Part shown: positions 46,517-56,213 of the stretch, piece by piece
Position numbering within the stretch: the stretch's first letter is position 1
Layout of the letters: each line of letters starts with the position of its first letter
Source: Metabacillus litoralis
Lineage (GTDB): Bacteria > Bacillota > Bacilli > Bacillales > Bacillaceae
Reading direction: 5' to 3'
DNA length: 64,000 nucleotides
Assembly (NCBI RefSeq): GCF_007994985.1
Contig: NZ_VOQF01000012.1
Coordinates: forward strand, 104,775 to 168,774
Notes under the pieces: generated by a model
Seen by the model: the letters and a program-made list of their open reading frames with translations, nothing else
Database searches by the model: none
What the model was told of the DNA's origin: nothing
Translations under genes and position numbers: made by a program

Positions 46517-47703
46517 CATAATTGATCCAATGCCTGCTCAAGATCTCCCCAAATATCCTCCCATGCTTCAAGTCCTACTGATAACCGAAGTAATTCATTT
46601 GATATTCCCATTTCTTTGCGTGTTTCTTCAGGAACAACAGCATGTGTCATTGATGCAGGGTGCTGGATAAGAGTTTCTGCATCACCGAGACTCACGGCGA
46701 TCTTAATTAACTTTAGATGATCGGCAAATTTAACGGCATCGTCATATGAGCCAGTAACTTCAAATGAAATAAGACCACCAGATTTCTTCATTTGCTTTTT
46801 CACTATATGATAATCAGAATGTGTTGTATTCCCAGGATAGTACACTGATTTAACTTTCGCATGATTTCGTAGCTTTTCAACGATCTTTTCTGCATTTTCG
46901 CAATGTCGATCCATCCTAACACCCAATGTTTTCAGTCCTCTTAGCAGTAACCATGCATCAAATGGAGAAATCACTCCTCCTATATCTTTTTTCGTAGTTT
47001 TCTTTAAATAACTGATCGTATCTGCATCACCAACAACTATTCCAGCGATCACATCTCCATGACCTCCGATGTACTTTGTTGCACTATGGACCAGAAGATC
47101 ACAGCCAATTTGTAAAGGTTTCTGTAAATATGGTGTTAAGAAGGTATTATCAACAACAACTTTGATGTCCTTTTCTTTCGCAATTTTTGCAACTAGTTCT
47201 AAATCTATTATTTTCATTGTAGGATTAATTGGAGTTTCGATATAAATACATGTTGTATTATCACGAATATTCGCTCGAATTTCATCTGCTGTTGATAAAT
47301 GAGAAAAGGAATGCTGGATCGAATATTTTTCTTGAAGCATTTGAAGCAGCCCAAAGGTACATCCATAAAGGCCTTTTGAGCATAAAATATGATCATTGGC
47401 TTTTGTTAACCCAATTAAAACAGCCGAGACAGCAGCCATACCAGACCCAAACGCAAGTGCTGCTTCTCCTTCCTCTAGCTGTGCCATCCGTTCTTCTAGT
47501 ACTGTTACAGTTGGATTTGAAAGTCTGGAATAAATATAGCCATCTTCTACACCGGCAAATCGATTAGCACCTTGTTGAACGGAGGAAAAAGTAAATGTGG
47601 AGGTTTGATAAATAGGTGGGGTTAAACTGTCACTATGATTTTTTGCATCATAGCCCGCATGTATAGACTTTGTTTCAAAGCGATAATTACTTTCCTTTTC
47701 CAT
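46516..47703 (-). CDS. Methionine gamma-lyase-type PLP enzyme
   Basis: This 395-residue trans-sulfuration-family enzyme has PLP lysine in HSATKYIGGHGDV and phosphate-binding SGMAAVSA. YGCTFGLL carries the cysteine characteristic of methionine gamma-lyases (Cys116 in the Pseudomonas enzyme), which favours methionine gamma-lyase over cystathionine beta/gamma-lyase. It would yield methanethiol, ammonia and 2-oxobutyrate. ATG 47703 follows AAGGGGG; an upstream in-frame start has no ribosome site. Confidence 0.88.
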   Translation of the reverse strand: MEKESNYRFETKSIHAGYDAKNHSDSLTPPIYQTSTFTFSSVQQGANRFAGVEDGYIYSRLSNPTVTVLEERMAQLEEGEAALAFGSGMAAVSAVLIGLTKANDHILCSKGLYGCTFGLLQMLQEKYSIQHSFSHLSTADEIRANIRDNTTCIYIETPINPTMKIIDLELVAKIAKEKDIKVVVDNTFLTPYLQKPLQIGCDLLVHSATKYIGGHGDVIAGIVVGDADTISYLKKTTKKDIGGVISPFDAWLLLRGLKTLGVRMDRHCENAEKIVEKLRNHAKVKSVYYPGNTTHSDYHIVKKQMKKSGGLISFEVTGSYDDAVKFADHLKLIKIAVSLGDAETLIQHPASMTHAVVPEETRKEMGISNELLRLSVGLEAWEDIWGDLEQALDQL

Positions 47704-47906
47704 AAAAATCCCCCTTATATACAATCTTGAATGATACTTGTTGTATAGTATGATATTTTCTCTATTACTTATTCGTCACATGGGTACATGATATTTTTCT
47801 AAGTAACTCATAAACTGGGATTCTTACTTTCTATAATATTATAATTCCTATATAATGGTAATTGATATTCTGAAATTCAGTTTTTCTATTCGAAGGGAGC
47901 CCGAAC

Positions 47907-48371
47907 ATGAGCCAGGCACTTTTTTCTGAATTAACATTTATTCGTAATGTTACGATTCGAATTGCAAACGAGTTAACACAGAAGCAAATTGAAAAGACAC
48001 CTGAAGGATTTCCACATAATATCCATTGGAATCTAGGTCATATTTATGTAATCAGTGAAAGATTCTACTCAAGAATAACGAATACTTCTCCACATTTCCC
48101 TGATAATATCGATACCTATTTCAATCCAGGGACTGCTCCAACAAAATGGGATTCTGCTGTACCAAGTGTAGAAACAATTGTTCAATTATTAGAAAATCAG
48201 TTAAAACGTTATATAGAGATTGACTCAAGTAATCTAGATGAAAAGGTTCAAGAGCCTTATACAACTTCTACAGGTTTTACCTTAAGTACTCCACATGAGT
48301 TTATTAGATTTGGTTTCTATCATGAAGGAATGCATTTTGGTATGATGAAATCTATATTGAAGTTGGTGTAG
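47907..48371 (+). CDS. DinB family protein
   Basis: This 154-residue four-helix protein has spaced histidines of the DinB/YfiT metal-binding superfamily: IHWNLGHIYVISERF (about 40-54) and EFIRFGFYHEGMHFGMMKSI (about 130-149). Members include damage-inducible proteins and thiol-dependent transferases (bacillithiol users), so a thiol-transferase role is possible. AAGGGAG precedes the ATG. Confidence 0.85.
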   Translation: MSQALFSELTFIRNVTIRIANELTQKQIEKTPEGFPHNIHWNLGHIYVISERFYSRITNTSPHFPDNIDTYFNPGTAPTKWDSAVPSVETIVQLLENQLKRYIEIDSSNLDEKVQEPYTTSTGFTLSTPHEFIRFGFYHEGMHFGMMKSILKLV

Positions 48372-48403
48372 AGAATTAAAGTAATGTCAGTTTTCAATTA
48401 AAG

Positions 48404-48468
48404 AATGCCTGTTCCATCTCATGAATTGTCAGTTTGACATCAACATCAGATGAAGCAGGCATTTTTTT
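48404..48468 (+). terminator. Terminator of the DinB gene
   Basis: AATGCCTGTTCCATCT and AGATGAAGCAGGCATT pair, then TTTTTT. Confidence 0.8.
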
Positions 48469-50590
48469 ATTTAGTTGCTGTGGAACAATCTGTGAAACAA
48501 GAAAAACCGGGCGGTGACAGGCACCATTTCTCCGCTAGCATTCGAGCTAATTCATCATCCGAATAGGGATTGCGATGAGTGTTTTCTAAGTATATATGTT
48601 TTTCTGTTTCTGGCATTAGGTATTCTTTGTACCATAGGAAGAAGTCGGGGCTATCTCCTTGCATTCTTAGGAATTTTCTTAGAGCTTCTAGTGAGTAGAT
48701 GGTGCTTTCAATGTTTGTTAGCCAATCTGCTCGGTAGAAGTTATCCCATTTTCCATGTTCAGCTTTCTTGAATGCATCCAGTCCGTCCTTGTAAGACCAA
48801 ATAGATTGTGAAGCCTGAACAAATGCTCGTGGATGATCATGGTCAGTGAAAGATAAATAGGATTTACATAATGAAATAAATCCTTTACATCCTGAAACAT
48901 GGATTTCCACTTGTTGAATAAATTGATCAAAAAATCTTTGTTGATCTTCTTTTGATAGACTAGCAGAAAGCTGATGGCATTCTCTTAATAATTCCTCCCA
49001 GCCTGGTAAACTCTTTTCACATTTATCCAAAAACCATCTCACTTGATCAATAAAGGGAATTTCACCTGTTGCCCAAAAAAGCTTCTCATTTGGAATATTG
49101 CTTTTACCTTGAAGCCAATGTCCAATGATTTTTCTAGCATTATGATGATAAAATTCTTCACCAGCTTTATCATCAGTATTAGGTCCATACTGAATGGATT
49201 TCTCAAAAAAGCTTCGGTATAGCTTTGTTAATTCATTGTGATGGGTCTTGTAAAGCCGACTGAGGAATTTTTGTAGGTGCTCACCAACATCAATCCTGCC
49301 ATAACGCCATAAATGACTAATAAGATCTAAAGGAAATAGATGTGGACGGATATTTCCACTGTTTAATAAAAGATATGATGCAGCGTTAGCGTTAAAAGCT
49401 TTTTCTACTTCTTCTTTAATTAGTTCAGGAGGAGAAGGGAACATCGTCAAATGATTTGATGCTTGAAGATCATGAAAAGTAATATGATAGTAAACCCCAT
49501 TTTCGCCAGTATCACCCGCTTTAGGCAAAGAAGATATTCGATAGTTTTCATTTCCTTGTCTTCGCGAAACCATTTTTCCATACCCATTATCTGCCCAAAT
49601 TTTAATAACATCATCTGGTACGGTTATATATCCTTCTTCATATAACTCAGCTATTTCACCGTAAAGAGCCATGCAACAAACAGGTTGGTCAACGGAACGA
49701 CAAACCATTTCATATTGTCGTGCAACAACTTTTGAAATCATCGCACCTCTTTTTTCTGATGTATCGAATTCCGGGTCATACTGCCAAAATGGTGCATCTC
49801 CTTGTCCTCTAAATGAAAGCACCCAAACAATCTTTTCATTTTTTTGTTTCTGAATCGCTTCTTCCCAAAGAGCTTCAAATAACTCAGGATGTTCCTTGTA
49901 ACTTGGTTTTTCACCTGGATAAGCACGTAAAAACATTTCAGCACCCAAAGGTTCAGCATGATGATGTGTGACCCATAATCCCATCTCTTGAGCCAAATCA
50001 GCATGAACTCCATGTTTCGGAAGATCTGTACCAGGTATGACCATATTACCACCACATCTTAATAAAGCTTCAAATACTGGGTACCACACCTCTCTTGATG
50101 GGGGATATTCCTCTTTCCATCCAATTAAACACACCTCATCATTCACGAACCACCCACGATATTTCACCTTTTGCTCCACAGAATCAACTTTTTCTGTAGG
50201 AATCTGGATTTCTGTTACTGTTTTAACAGGTAAGTCTGCCCAATACCAGAATGGATCTATTTCTAAGAACCGACGACTATATTCTAGTAATCCATAAATG
50301 ATTCCCAAATCATCATATCCATTAATTTGCATTGACCATTTATCATTATTTTTTACGAAACGAAAACCATATGCTTCTGGTCTATTGGGACATTCATCAT
50401 TATTGATTTGATTTCTTATCACAATCGTTGCGTCGTCCTCAGAATCTACTAGGATTTCTGGCTGTTTTCCAAATACTTTTTTATGATCTCTAACAATCAT
50501 ATCTATCGCATGCTGCACAGGCTTTGATATGTTTTTAGGAACAGAAATTATACAGTTATGATCAATTATTACTTCTGAAACTTCACTCAT
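48467..50590 (-). CDS. GH115-like glycoside hydrolase (alpha-glucuronidase family), C-terminus from a repeat
   Basis: A protein of about 707 residues. The N-terminal part (INGYDDLGIIYGLLEYSRRF) resembles the auxiliary domain found before GH67/GH20/GH115 barrels. VKYRGWFVNDE, followed by VWYPVFEALLRCGGNMVIPGT, and WVLSFRGQGD fit GH115, which removes 4-O-methyl-glucuronic acid from xylan; the assignment rests on motif style only. There is no signal peptide, so it would act on imported oligosaccharides. ATG 50590 follows GAGGAGGG. The last 18 residues, from CLSPPGF to STATK, are encoded by a REP-like element. Confidence 0.6.
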   Translation of the reverse strand: MSEVSEVIIDHNCIISVPKNISKPVQHAIDMIVRDHKKVFGKQPEILVDSEDDATIVIRNQINNDECPNRPEAYGFRFVKNNDKWSMQINGYDDLGIIYGLLEYSRRFLEIDPFWYWADLPVKTVTEIQIPTEKVDSVEQKVKYRGWFVNDEVCLIGWKEEYPPSREVWYPVFEALLRCGGNMVIPGTDLPKHGVHADLAQEMGLWVTHHHAEPLGAEMFLRAYPGEKPSYKEHPELFEALWEEAIQKQKNEKIVWVLSFRGQGDAPFWQYDPEFDTSEKRGAMISKVVARQYEMVCRSVDQPVCCMALYGEIAELYEEGYITVPDDVIKIWADNGYGKMVSRRQGNENYRISSLPKAGDTGENGVYYHITFHDLQASNHLTMFPSPPELIKEEVEKAFNANAASYLLLNSGNIRPHLFPLDLISHLWRYGRIDVGEHLQKFLSRLYKTHHNELTKLYRSFFEKSIQYGPNTDDKAGEEFYHHNARKIIGHWLQGKSNIPNEKLFWATGEIPFIDQVRWFLDKCEKSLPGWEELLRECHQLSASLSKEDQQRFFDQFIQQVEIHVSGCKGFISLCKSYLSFTDHDHPRAFVQASQSIWSYKDGLDAFKKAEHGKWDNFYRADWLTNIESTIYSLEALRKFLRMQGDSPDFFLWYKEYLMPETEKHIYLENTHRNPYSDDELARMLAEKWCLSPPGFSCFTDCSTATK
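48480..48525 (+). repeat. GTGACAGGCACC REP-like element, copy 3
   Basis: GTGGAACAATCTGTGAAACAAG, then AAAAACCGGGCGGTGACAGGCACC. Its minus-strand readout is in frame with the GH115-like gene and contributes the final codons before TAA. Confidence 0.85.
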
Positions 50591-50779
50591 CTTTTCCCTC
50601 CTCAATAAATCATTGCTAAAAAAAGTTGATAGCGCTGTCATTTCATCCGGAAATTTATGTACTTCTCCTTATTGTATTGAACTTTCACAAAATAATTAAT
50701 TCGAAAATCAGATAACTTCCATTAAAAATCAGGTCTCTTTTCACTCATATTAAAAGGCTTTTTGTTGTACTTAGTGGAA
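50591..50779. other. AT-rich gap upstream of the GH115-like gene
   Basis: No gene seen. The minus-strand promoter of the GH115-like gene should lie here, but no convincing -35/-10 pair stands out. Confidence 0.3.
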
Positions 50780-50978
50780 ACTGCACTGTATAGAGTGCAG
50801 TCAGACTGTTGACAAACACTCGCTTTCTTCGTTACTCACCTTCCTGCGGTGCTCATTACCAAACAGGATAACCCCACTCCTCACAAAGGCTTCGCGCCTT
50901 GAAAGTCAAGTGTTCTCAATCAGTCTGAAGAGCTTGAAATAATACTTTGTATACACACTTACTGCACTGTATAGGGTG
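50780..50978. repeat. Structured interspersed repeat, copy 2, with flanking direct repeats
   Basis: The core from CAGACTG (50802) to CAGTCTG (50921-50927) is a large inverted structure with ACACTCGCTTTC and GAAAGTCAAGTGT arms. It is flanked by direct repeats ACTGCACTGTATAGAGTG (50780-50797) and ACTGCACTGTATAGGGTG (50961-50978). The arm words resemble the element at 16.4 kb. Confidence 0.6.
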
Positions 50979-51189
50979 AAGTGGTATCTATTTTTCTTGG
51001 AATAGTAGCTTTTCGATGATAACAACCTCTTTTTTATCATTCACTTAGCTTAATTAGCGGAATTTAACAGAAAAATCTCTTCAAAAAGTCGATAAAATCA
51101 GATATATATCGAAAAAGCAATAAAATTAACAAAACGAAGTCGCTCGTAAGCGTTAACAATTAAATCCAGATTTTGGTTTTGTAAATTTG

Positions 51190-51296
51190 TCTTCGCTTCT
51201 AGAAAATTATCTTCGATTTTCTGGATTTATCTTCGATTCTACGGATTTATCTTCGATTTTTAGATATTATCATCGATTAGACTATTTTCGACAAAA
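51190..51296. repeat. Five-unit 20-bp-period array, TCTTCGATT variant
   Basis: TCTTCG (last unit TCATCG) occurs at 51190, 51210, 51230, 51250 and 51270, exactly 20 bp apart. The array ends in ATTAGACTATTTTCGACAAAA, nearly the same end as the arrays at 19.0 and 19.5 kb. No gene is seen between 50979 and 51354. Confidence 0.85.
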
Positions 51297-51354
51297 TCTC
51301 CTCCAAAAAGCCAAACAAAAAGACGTAACCGAATGATCGACTGCGCCTGATGTG

Positions 51355-51846
51355 TTATTTTTCAATTAATGATGAAATTCCTTTAACAATTTGAACAATA
51401 CCCTCATCAATTGGTGTAGCAGGACGTCCCAGTAATTTCTCAATATCGTTACTTTCTACCTCAAGTGTGCCTTCTCTGATACCTTCTTGGATGCTCACAA
51501 GGAAAGGAATAAGGAACTCTGGTACACCGGCATCCTTCATAATGTCAGCATAAGTCGTATCATCAACTTGTTGCAGGATTACTTCTTTTCCTACTACATT
51601 GCCAAGAATTGAGACAAGTTCTTCTTGAGTAAGGTTTTTTCCGGACAATTCGTAAATTGTATTTTCATGACCATTACCAGAAAGCACTGCTGCTGCGGCT
51701 TCTGCGTAATCCTGTTGTAAAGCCCAGCCTACTTTTCCATTACCAGCAGATGTTACCCATGGAACTCCTGCCAGTACACCTTGAATGCTTGAGCCTTTAT
51801 TCTCTAAATACCAATTGTTTCGTAAAAAAAAATAAGGAATACCTGT
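51355..51846 (-). pseudogene. NmrA-like/NAD(P)H:quinone oxidoreductase, 5'-truncated
   Basis: The frame is open for 163 codons after an in-frame TAA at 51847-51849 and has no start codon near its 5' end. GIPYFFLRNNWYLEN, QGVLAGVPWVTSAGNGKVGW and DYAEAAAAVLSG match the central and C-terminal part of NmrA-like reductases (QorB/YtfG type). The N-terminal NADPH-binding half of about 130 residues, with its GxxGxxG loop, is absent. Confidence 0.75.
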
Positions 51847-52054
51847 TTATTCTGAAAGTAATCTCCCATGAAAGGGAGTGTACATAATTCATAATTCCTC
51901 ACCTTTTTATAAGGAAACCAGATTTCTTAAACGTTACAAATATAAAAATAGGAGGCGATACCATACCATCTATGATACTGCTCTCCCACTTTACTTTATC
52001 TATTGGACTTTTCTGTGTAGAATAGCACCCTCACAATAATTCTGGATAAACGAA

Positions 52055-53083
52055 TTATAAAGCTCTACCCTTTATTGCCTCAACAAACGCTACTACCTCT
52101 GATTCCTTTGTTGCCCATGACGTAACAAGGCGAATCGCTGAATGCTCCTTGTCTACTTCTTCCCAAATATGAAACGCAAATTTCGTTTGTAGCTCCTTAA
52201 TTAATGCATTTGAAAAGATAGGAAAAATTTGATTTGATGGAGAAGCTGTTAAAAACGAAAAGCCTTCTTTTTTTAACTCGTTATTTAACTTCTCAGCCAT
52301 TTCATTAGCATGAGAAGCTAGCTCAAAATAAAGATTATCTTTAAAAAGCTCCTGAAACTGTATGCCAAGAACTCTCCCTTTGGCAAGCAATGCTCCCTTT
52401 TGCTTCATATGATAACGGAAATCTTCTTTTAAAGCTTCCCGACATAAAATTAATGCTTCACCAAGAAGTGCTCCGTTTTTTGTTCCTCCTATGTAAAAAA
52501 CATCTACCAATGAAGGAATTGCACTTAGCTCTAAGTCATTCTCTTTTGAACATAAAGCAGATCCAAGTCTTGCTCCGTCCATAAATAATAGAAGATTGTT
52601 CTTCTTACAAGTTTCACTTAATTGTATCAATTCTTCTTTTTGATAAATTGTTCCGATTTCGGTTGAATTGGATATGTAAACGAGCTTTGGCTTTACCATA
52701 TGTTCATCAGGATGATCATTAAGCACCTGTTCTACATGAGCAGGAGTTAACTTTCCATCTTTTGTATCTACCGCAATGATTTTATGTCCTGTTGCTTCAA
52801 TTGCACCTGTTTCATGAGTAAATATATGTCCAGTGCTTGCAGCTATTGCCGCTTCATGTGGTTTCAAAAACGCAGAAATTGCTATCAAATTTGTTTGAGT
52901 ACCACCTGATAATAAATGAACATCCACATCATCATTTCCAATATGCTGTTTTATTAACTCAATCGCCTTTTGTGTAAATTGATCCCCACCATACCCATCC
53001 TCTTGAATAAGGTTTGTTTCCACTAGCGCCTGCAGAATTCTTGGATGTGCGCCTTCACTATAATCGTTTTTAAAGCTGTACAT
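52055..53083 (-). CDS. Low-specificity threonine aldolase family PLP enzyme
   Basis: This 342-residue member of the beta-eliminating lyase/threonine aldolase family has YSFKNDYSEGAHPRI at the start, HLLSGGTQTNL at the phosphate-binding loop, FMDGARLGSAL and the PLP lysine in YIGGTKNGAL. It would cleave threonine to glycine and acetaldehyde, or act on a related beta-hydroxy amino acid. ATG 53083 follows AAAAGGAG; an in-frame GTG upstream lies inside a REP-like element. The gap 51847-52054 holds no gene. Confidence 0.88.
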   Translation of the reverse strand: MYSFKNDYSEGAHPRILQALVETNLIQEDGYGGDQFTQKAIELIKQHIGNDDVDVHLLSGGTQTNLIAISAFLKPHEAAIAASTGHIFTHETGAIEATGHKIIAVDTKDGKLTPAHVEQVLNDHPDEHMVKPKLVYISNSTEIGTIYQKEELIQLSETCKKNNLLLFMDGARLGSALCSKENDLELSAIPSLVDVFYIGGTKNGALLGEALILCREALKEDFRYHMKQKGALLAKGRVLGIQFQELFKDNLYFELASHANEMAEKLNNELKKEGFSFLTASPSNQIFPIFSNALIKELQTKFAFHIWEEVDKEHSAIRLVTSWATKESEVVAFVEAIKGRAL

Positions 53084-53101
53084 AATTTGGAATCTCCTTT
53101 T

Positions 53102-53147
53102 GGTGCCTGTCACCACCCGGTTTTTCTTGTTTCACAAATTGTTCCAC
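53102..53147 (-). repeat. GTGACAGGCACC REP-like element, copy 4
   Basis: GGTGCCTGTCACCACCCGG, then TTTTTCTTGTTTCACAAATTG and TTCCAC. It sits directly upstream of the aldolase ribosome site. Confidence 0.85.
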
Positions 53148-53232
53148 ACGGCACTTTTTATCACTTATTATAACATCAAATAATTCAGCATGAGTAATGA
53201 TTGCGAGGGTCCCTGTCTAAAATTACACAAAG

Positions 53233-53267
53233 AGAAGGTGTGCCCAAATTATCAAGGCACACCTTCT
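53233..53267 (-). terminator. Hairpin after the binding-protein gene
   Basis: AGAAGGTGTGCC and GGCACACCTTCT form a perfect 12 bp stem. The minus-strand T run is weak. Confidence 0.6.
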
Positions 53268-53324
53268 GCTATTTTTATGAACTTTTTCTATCTATACGAA
53301 TCTGAAGTAATGGAAACTCCCTTT

Positions 53325-54380
53325 CTACTTGTTATAAATTTCCTCTTTCGTTAAATAACCATCTTTAATAATTGTATCCTCAATATTTTCTTTCGTTACA
53401 GGAATCGGCTCTAACAAAATAGATGGTACCTTGATTTGATTGTTATCCACCGTTGTTGATGTTTCAATTTCTTCACCTTTTGCAACTTTAACGGCCATTT
53501 CTGCTGCTTGTTTTGCAATAAGATTAATCGATTTGTAAACAGTCATCGTTTGTGTTCCTGCGACTATTCTTTTTACTCCGTTTAATTCTGCATCTTGTCC
53601 AGATACAGCTACTTTCCCAGCTAAACCAGCCGAAGATAGAGCAGATATAACACCACCAGCAGTTCCATCATTTGCTGCAACAATGGCATTTATATTGTTA
53701 TTAGAACTTTTCAGTGCTTCCTGCATATTACTTTGAGCAATATCAGGATTCCAATCGTTAGTGTATTTATCATAAACCAATTTAATGTCACCTTTATCGA
53801 TTAGAGGCTGCAGCACAGACATAGCTCCTTTTCGAAATAGTATTGCATTATTGTCTGTTTCAGCACCACCAATATAAGCAAAATTCCCTTTAGAAACCTT
53901 TTTTACAATTTCCTGTGCCTGTAGCTCACCTACTTTTTCATTGTCAAAAGAAATATAGTAATCTACATCTGCTTTTGTGATAAGGCGATCATAAGATATA
54001 ACTTTTACATTGTTCTCGTGAGCTAGTTCTACTATTTTACTAGCTTCTTCTGCGTTTTGAGGCACAACTACTAGTACATCGACTCCTTCATCAATTAAAA
54101 GCTGGGCTTGCTTATACTGCACATCATTTAATCCATTTGCAGCTAGTGTCTTTACTTTGCCACCTAATGATTTTACTTGTTCTTCAAATAAAGCTTTATC
54201 TTTATACCAACGTTCGTCAGATAAAGTATCTAAAACAAACCCAATATACGGTATTTTTTCATCTTCTGTTAGTTTGATTTTATCTTGTTTTGCAACTATT
54301 TCTGTAGATGTGTTGCTGCATGCTGATGCAAATACTGTAACGACCAATACTAGTAAAGCAAAAATTATTCTCCTAGCCAT
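53325..54380 (-). CDS. Xylose-type sugar-binding lipoprotein (XylF/ChvE-like)
   Basis: This 351-residue lipoprotein has its lipobox at FASAC. The mature protein is a periplasmic-binding-protein fold very like XylF: ERWYKDKALFEEQ, VDVLVVVPQNAEEASKIVE, VISYDRLI, YYISFDNEKVGELQAQ, VAANDGTAGG, VSGQDAEL and AGTQTMTVYK. It lies 14 bp after a chemoreceptor gene on the same strand, with no ABC ATPase or permease gene beside it. That suggests a sugar-sensing partner of the receptor. ATG 54380 follows AAAGGGAG at eight bases; a GTG nine bases upstream overlaps that site. Confidence 0.9.
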   Translation of the reverse strand: MARRIIFALLVLVVTVFASACSNTSTEIVAKQDKIKLTEDEKIPYIGFVLDTLSDERWYKDKALFEEQVKSLGGKVKTLAANGLNDVQYKQAQLLIDEGVDVLVVVPQNAEEASKIVELAHENNVKVISYDRLITKADVDYYISFDNEKVGELQAQEIVKKVSKGNFAYIGGAETDNNAILFRKGAMSVLQPLIDKGDIKLVYDKYTNDWNPDIAQSNMQEALKSSNNNINAIVAANDGTAGGVISALSSAGLAGKVAVSGQDAELNGVKRIVAGTQTMTVYKSINLIAKQAAEMAVKVAKGEEIETSTTVDNNQIKVPSILLEPIPVTKENIEDTIIKDGYLTKEEIYNK

Positions 54381-54394
54381 ATCATTCACTCCCT

Positions 54395-56101
54395 TTATAC
54401 CTTAAATCTACTAATCAATTGATTCATCCGCTCAACCATTTCTGACAAGGTATTTGCGCTAGTGTTGATATTTTCAATCGACTGGCTTTGCTCATGCACT
54501 GCAGCAGATATTTCCTGTGAACCAGCAGCAGATTGCTCTGAAATAGATGCGATATTTTCCACAGAATTATTAATATCCTGACTTGATTTTTCAAATTGCG
54601 TAAATATAGTAGAAATATTTTTCACTCTGTGTGTCATGTCTGTTACTTTTTCTTTAATTTCTGAAAAATATTGACCGGTTAATTGAATTTGCTCTGTACC
54701 TTCATTTACCTGTTTAAAGCCTGTATCTAATTCTTGCGAAATAATGGTAGTTTCTTGTTTGATACTTGTTACAATAGAGGATATATTTTCTACAGAATGT
54801 GATACTTCATTGGCTAATTTTTTCACCTCTGAAGCGACTACCGCAAATCCTTTACCACTCTCACCAGCTCTTGCTGCTTCAATTGAGGCATTTAAAGCAA
54901 GTAAATTAGTTTGTTCTGCAATTGATTTAATCACAGTAACAACTTCTGTAATTGACTGTGACTTTAATTCTAGATTCTTAATTTTTTCAACAGAATTTTC
55001 AACAACAGATTGAATTACATTCATTTGTTGAAGAGACTGCTTCATTTGTGCATCACCATTTACCGAAACTTGTAGCACATCATCAGAGAAAGTAACAAGT
55101 GTTTGTCCATCCTGATTTACCTCTACTAAACGCTCACTAAACTCTCTCATATTCTCTGAAATATCCGAAATATCATTTGCTTGAGATCCCACACCTGTTG
55201 CTAGCTCTTCTATTGTGATAGCAACTTGAGAACTTCCTTGCTGCAGCTCCATCGAGGTTTGAGCAAAGGTTGTACTTTGATGATCAACATCAGAAGCTAT
55301 ATGAGACACTTCCAAAATCATTTCACGTAGTCGATTACCCATGTTATTAATTGATTGTGAAAGCTGACCAATTTCATCTTCACCAGAGATTTCGAGTGGT
55401 GTGAAATCCAAATGTCCTTTAGCTATTTCTTCACTCGTATCAACGACCTTTTTAAGGCCCGTTTCTATTTTTTTAGTTATGAAAATTAACAGCACAAATG
55501 AGATAAGTAAAGAAATAATCCCAGAGCTAACCAATAGGATAATCGTTCTCTCAATATTATTCTGCGCATCAGTTAATGACTCTCTATTTGATTCTGTTGC
55601 AAGATTTTTCAATTCATTTCCTAATTCATTTGTGTTCATTTTTAATGCATACGCTTCTTTTTGAAGCTGATCAAATTCATTTGTATTAATTTGTTTTACA
55701 TTAGGTACAATTGTGCTAAAAAAGTATTCATCAAGCTTATTATTATTTTCAATGATTTGGTTGAAAATTTCTAATTGTTCTTTAGATAGCTGTGGTTTTA
55801 ATTCCTTCGCAATAGCTACAAACTTCAAGCTACCTTCTAAATACTTATTCAGGTGTTCATCATCAGAAAGTAAAATATACTCTGGAATCTGATTGTATTT
55901 TTCATAATAAAGTGAAACCAATTCAGAGCTTTGTAATGCAATTTCACTTTTTACTAGTGTATTTTTCATCGTATTGCTTGTTTGATTCAATAACCAATAC
56001 GTTATGGCAATCGATAATAGAAACGTAACTGCCACAACTAAAAATACATAAAAATACTTTCCGCCTATTTTTGTGTTTTGCCATCTAAGCTGTTTAAACA
56101 T
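54395..56101 (-). CDS. Methyl-accepting chemotaxis protein paired with a xylose-type binding protein
   Basis: This 568-residue receptor has a membrane segment near 17-37 and a helical extracellular domain of about 150 residues resembling a four-helix-bundle sensor. A second membrane segment lies near 190-212, then HAMP and the signalling domain (tip [38 protein letters not shown]). The small helical sensor is the type that can contact a ligand-loaded binding protein. A well-formed sigma-D promoter lies upstream and the XylF-like gene follows directly. Confidence 0.95.
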   Translation of the reverse strand: MFKQLRWQNTKIGGKYFYVFLVVAVTFLLSIAITYWLLNQTSNTMKNTLVKSEIALQSSELVSLYYEKYNQIPEYILLSDDEHLNKYLEGSLKFVAIAKELKPQLSKEQLEIFNQIIENNNKLDEYFFSTIVPNVKQINTNEFDQLQKEAYALKMNTNELGNELKNLATESNRESLTDAQNNIERTIILLVSSGIISLLISFVLLIFITKKIETGLKKVVDTSEEIAKGHLDFTPLEISGEDEIGQLSQSINNMGNRLREMILEVSHIASDVDHQSTTFAQTSMELQQGSSQVAITIEELATGVGSQANDISDISENMREFSERLVEVNQDGQTLVTFSDDVLQVSVNGDAQMKQSLQQMNVIQSVVENSVEKIKNLELKSQSITEVVTVIKSIAEQTNLLALNASIEAARAGESGKGFAVVASEVKKLANEVSHSVENISSIVTSIKQETTIISQELDTGFKQVNEGTEQIQLTGQYFSEIKEKVTDMTHRVKNISTIFTQFEKSSQDINNSVENIASISEQSAAGSQEISAAVHEQSQSIENINTSANTLSEMVERMNQLISRFKV

Positions 56102-56174
56102 AAAATCCTCCCAATAAATGAACTCGAAACTTCAATACTTCTACTCAACAAAGCAACATGAAACTCTTTTGTTT

Positions 56175-56201
56175 ATATCGGTGAAGTTTGAGTATTATTT
56201 A
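56175..56201 (-). promoter_or_regulatory. Sigma-D promoter of the chemoreceptor-binding protein operon
   Basis: On the minus strand TAAA (56198-56201), exactly 15 bases, then ACCGATAT (56175-56182). This is a one-mismatch fit to TAAA-N15-GCCGATAT, about 75 bp before the start codon. Confidence 0.75.
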
Positions 56202-56213
56202 GTGAGAATATTT

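Noticed and set aside
53084..53116. Upstream GTG start for the threonine aldolase
   Set aside because: The extra residues are encoded by a REP-like element; the ATG at 53083 has its own ribosome site and matches the family start.
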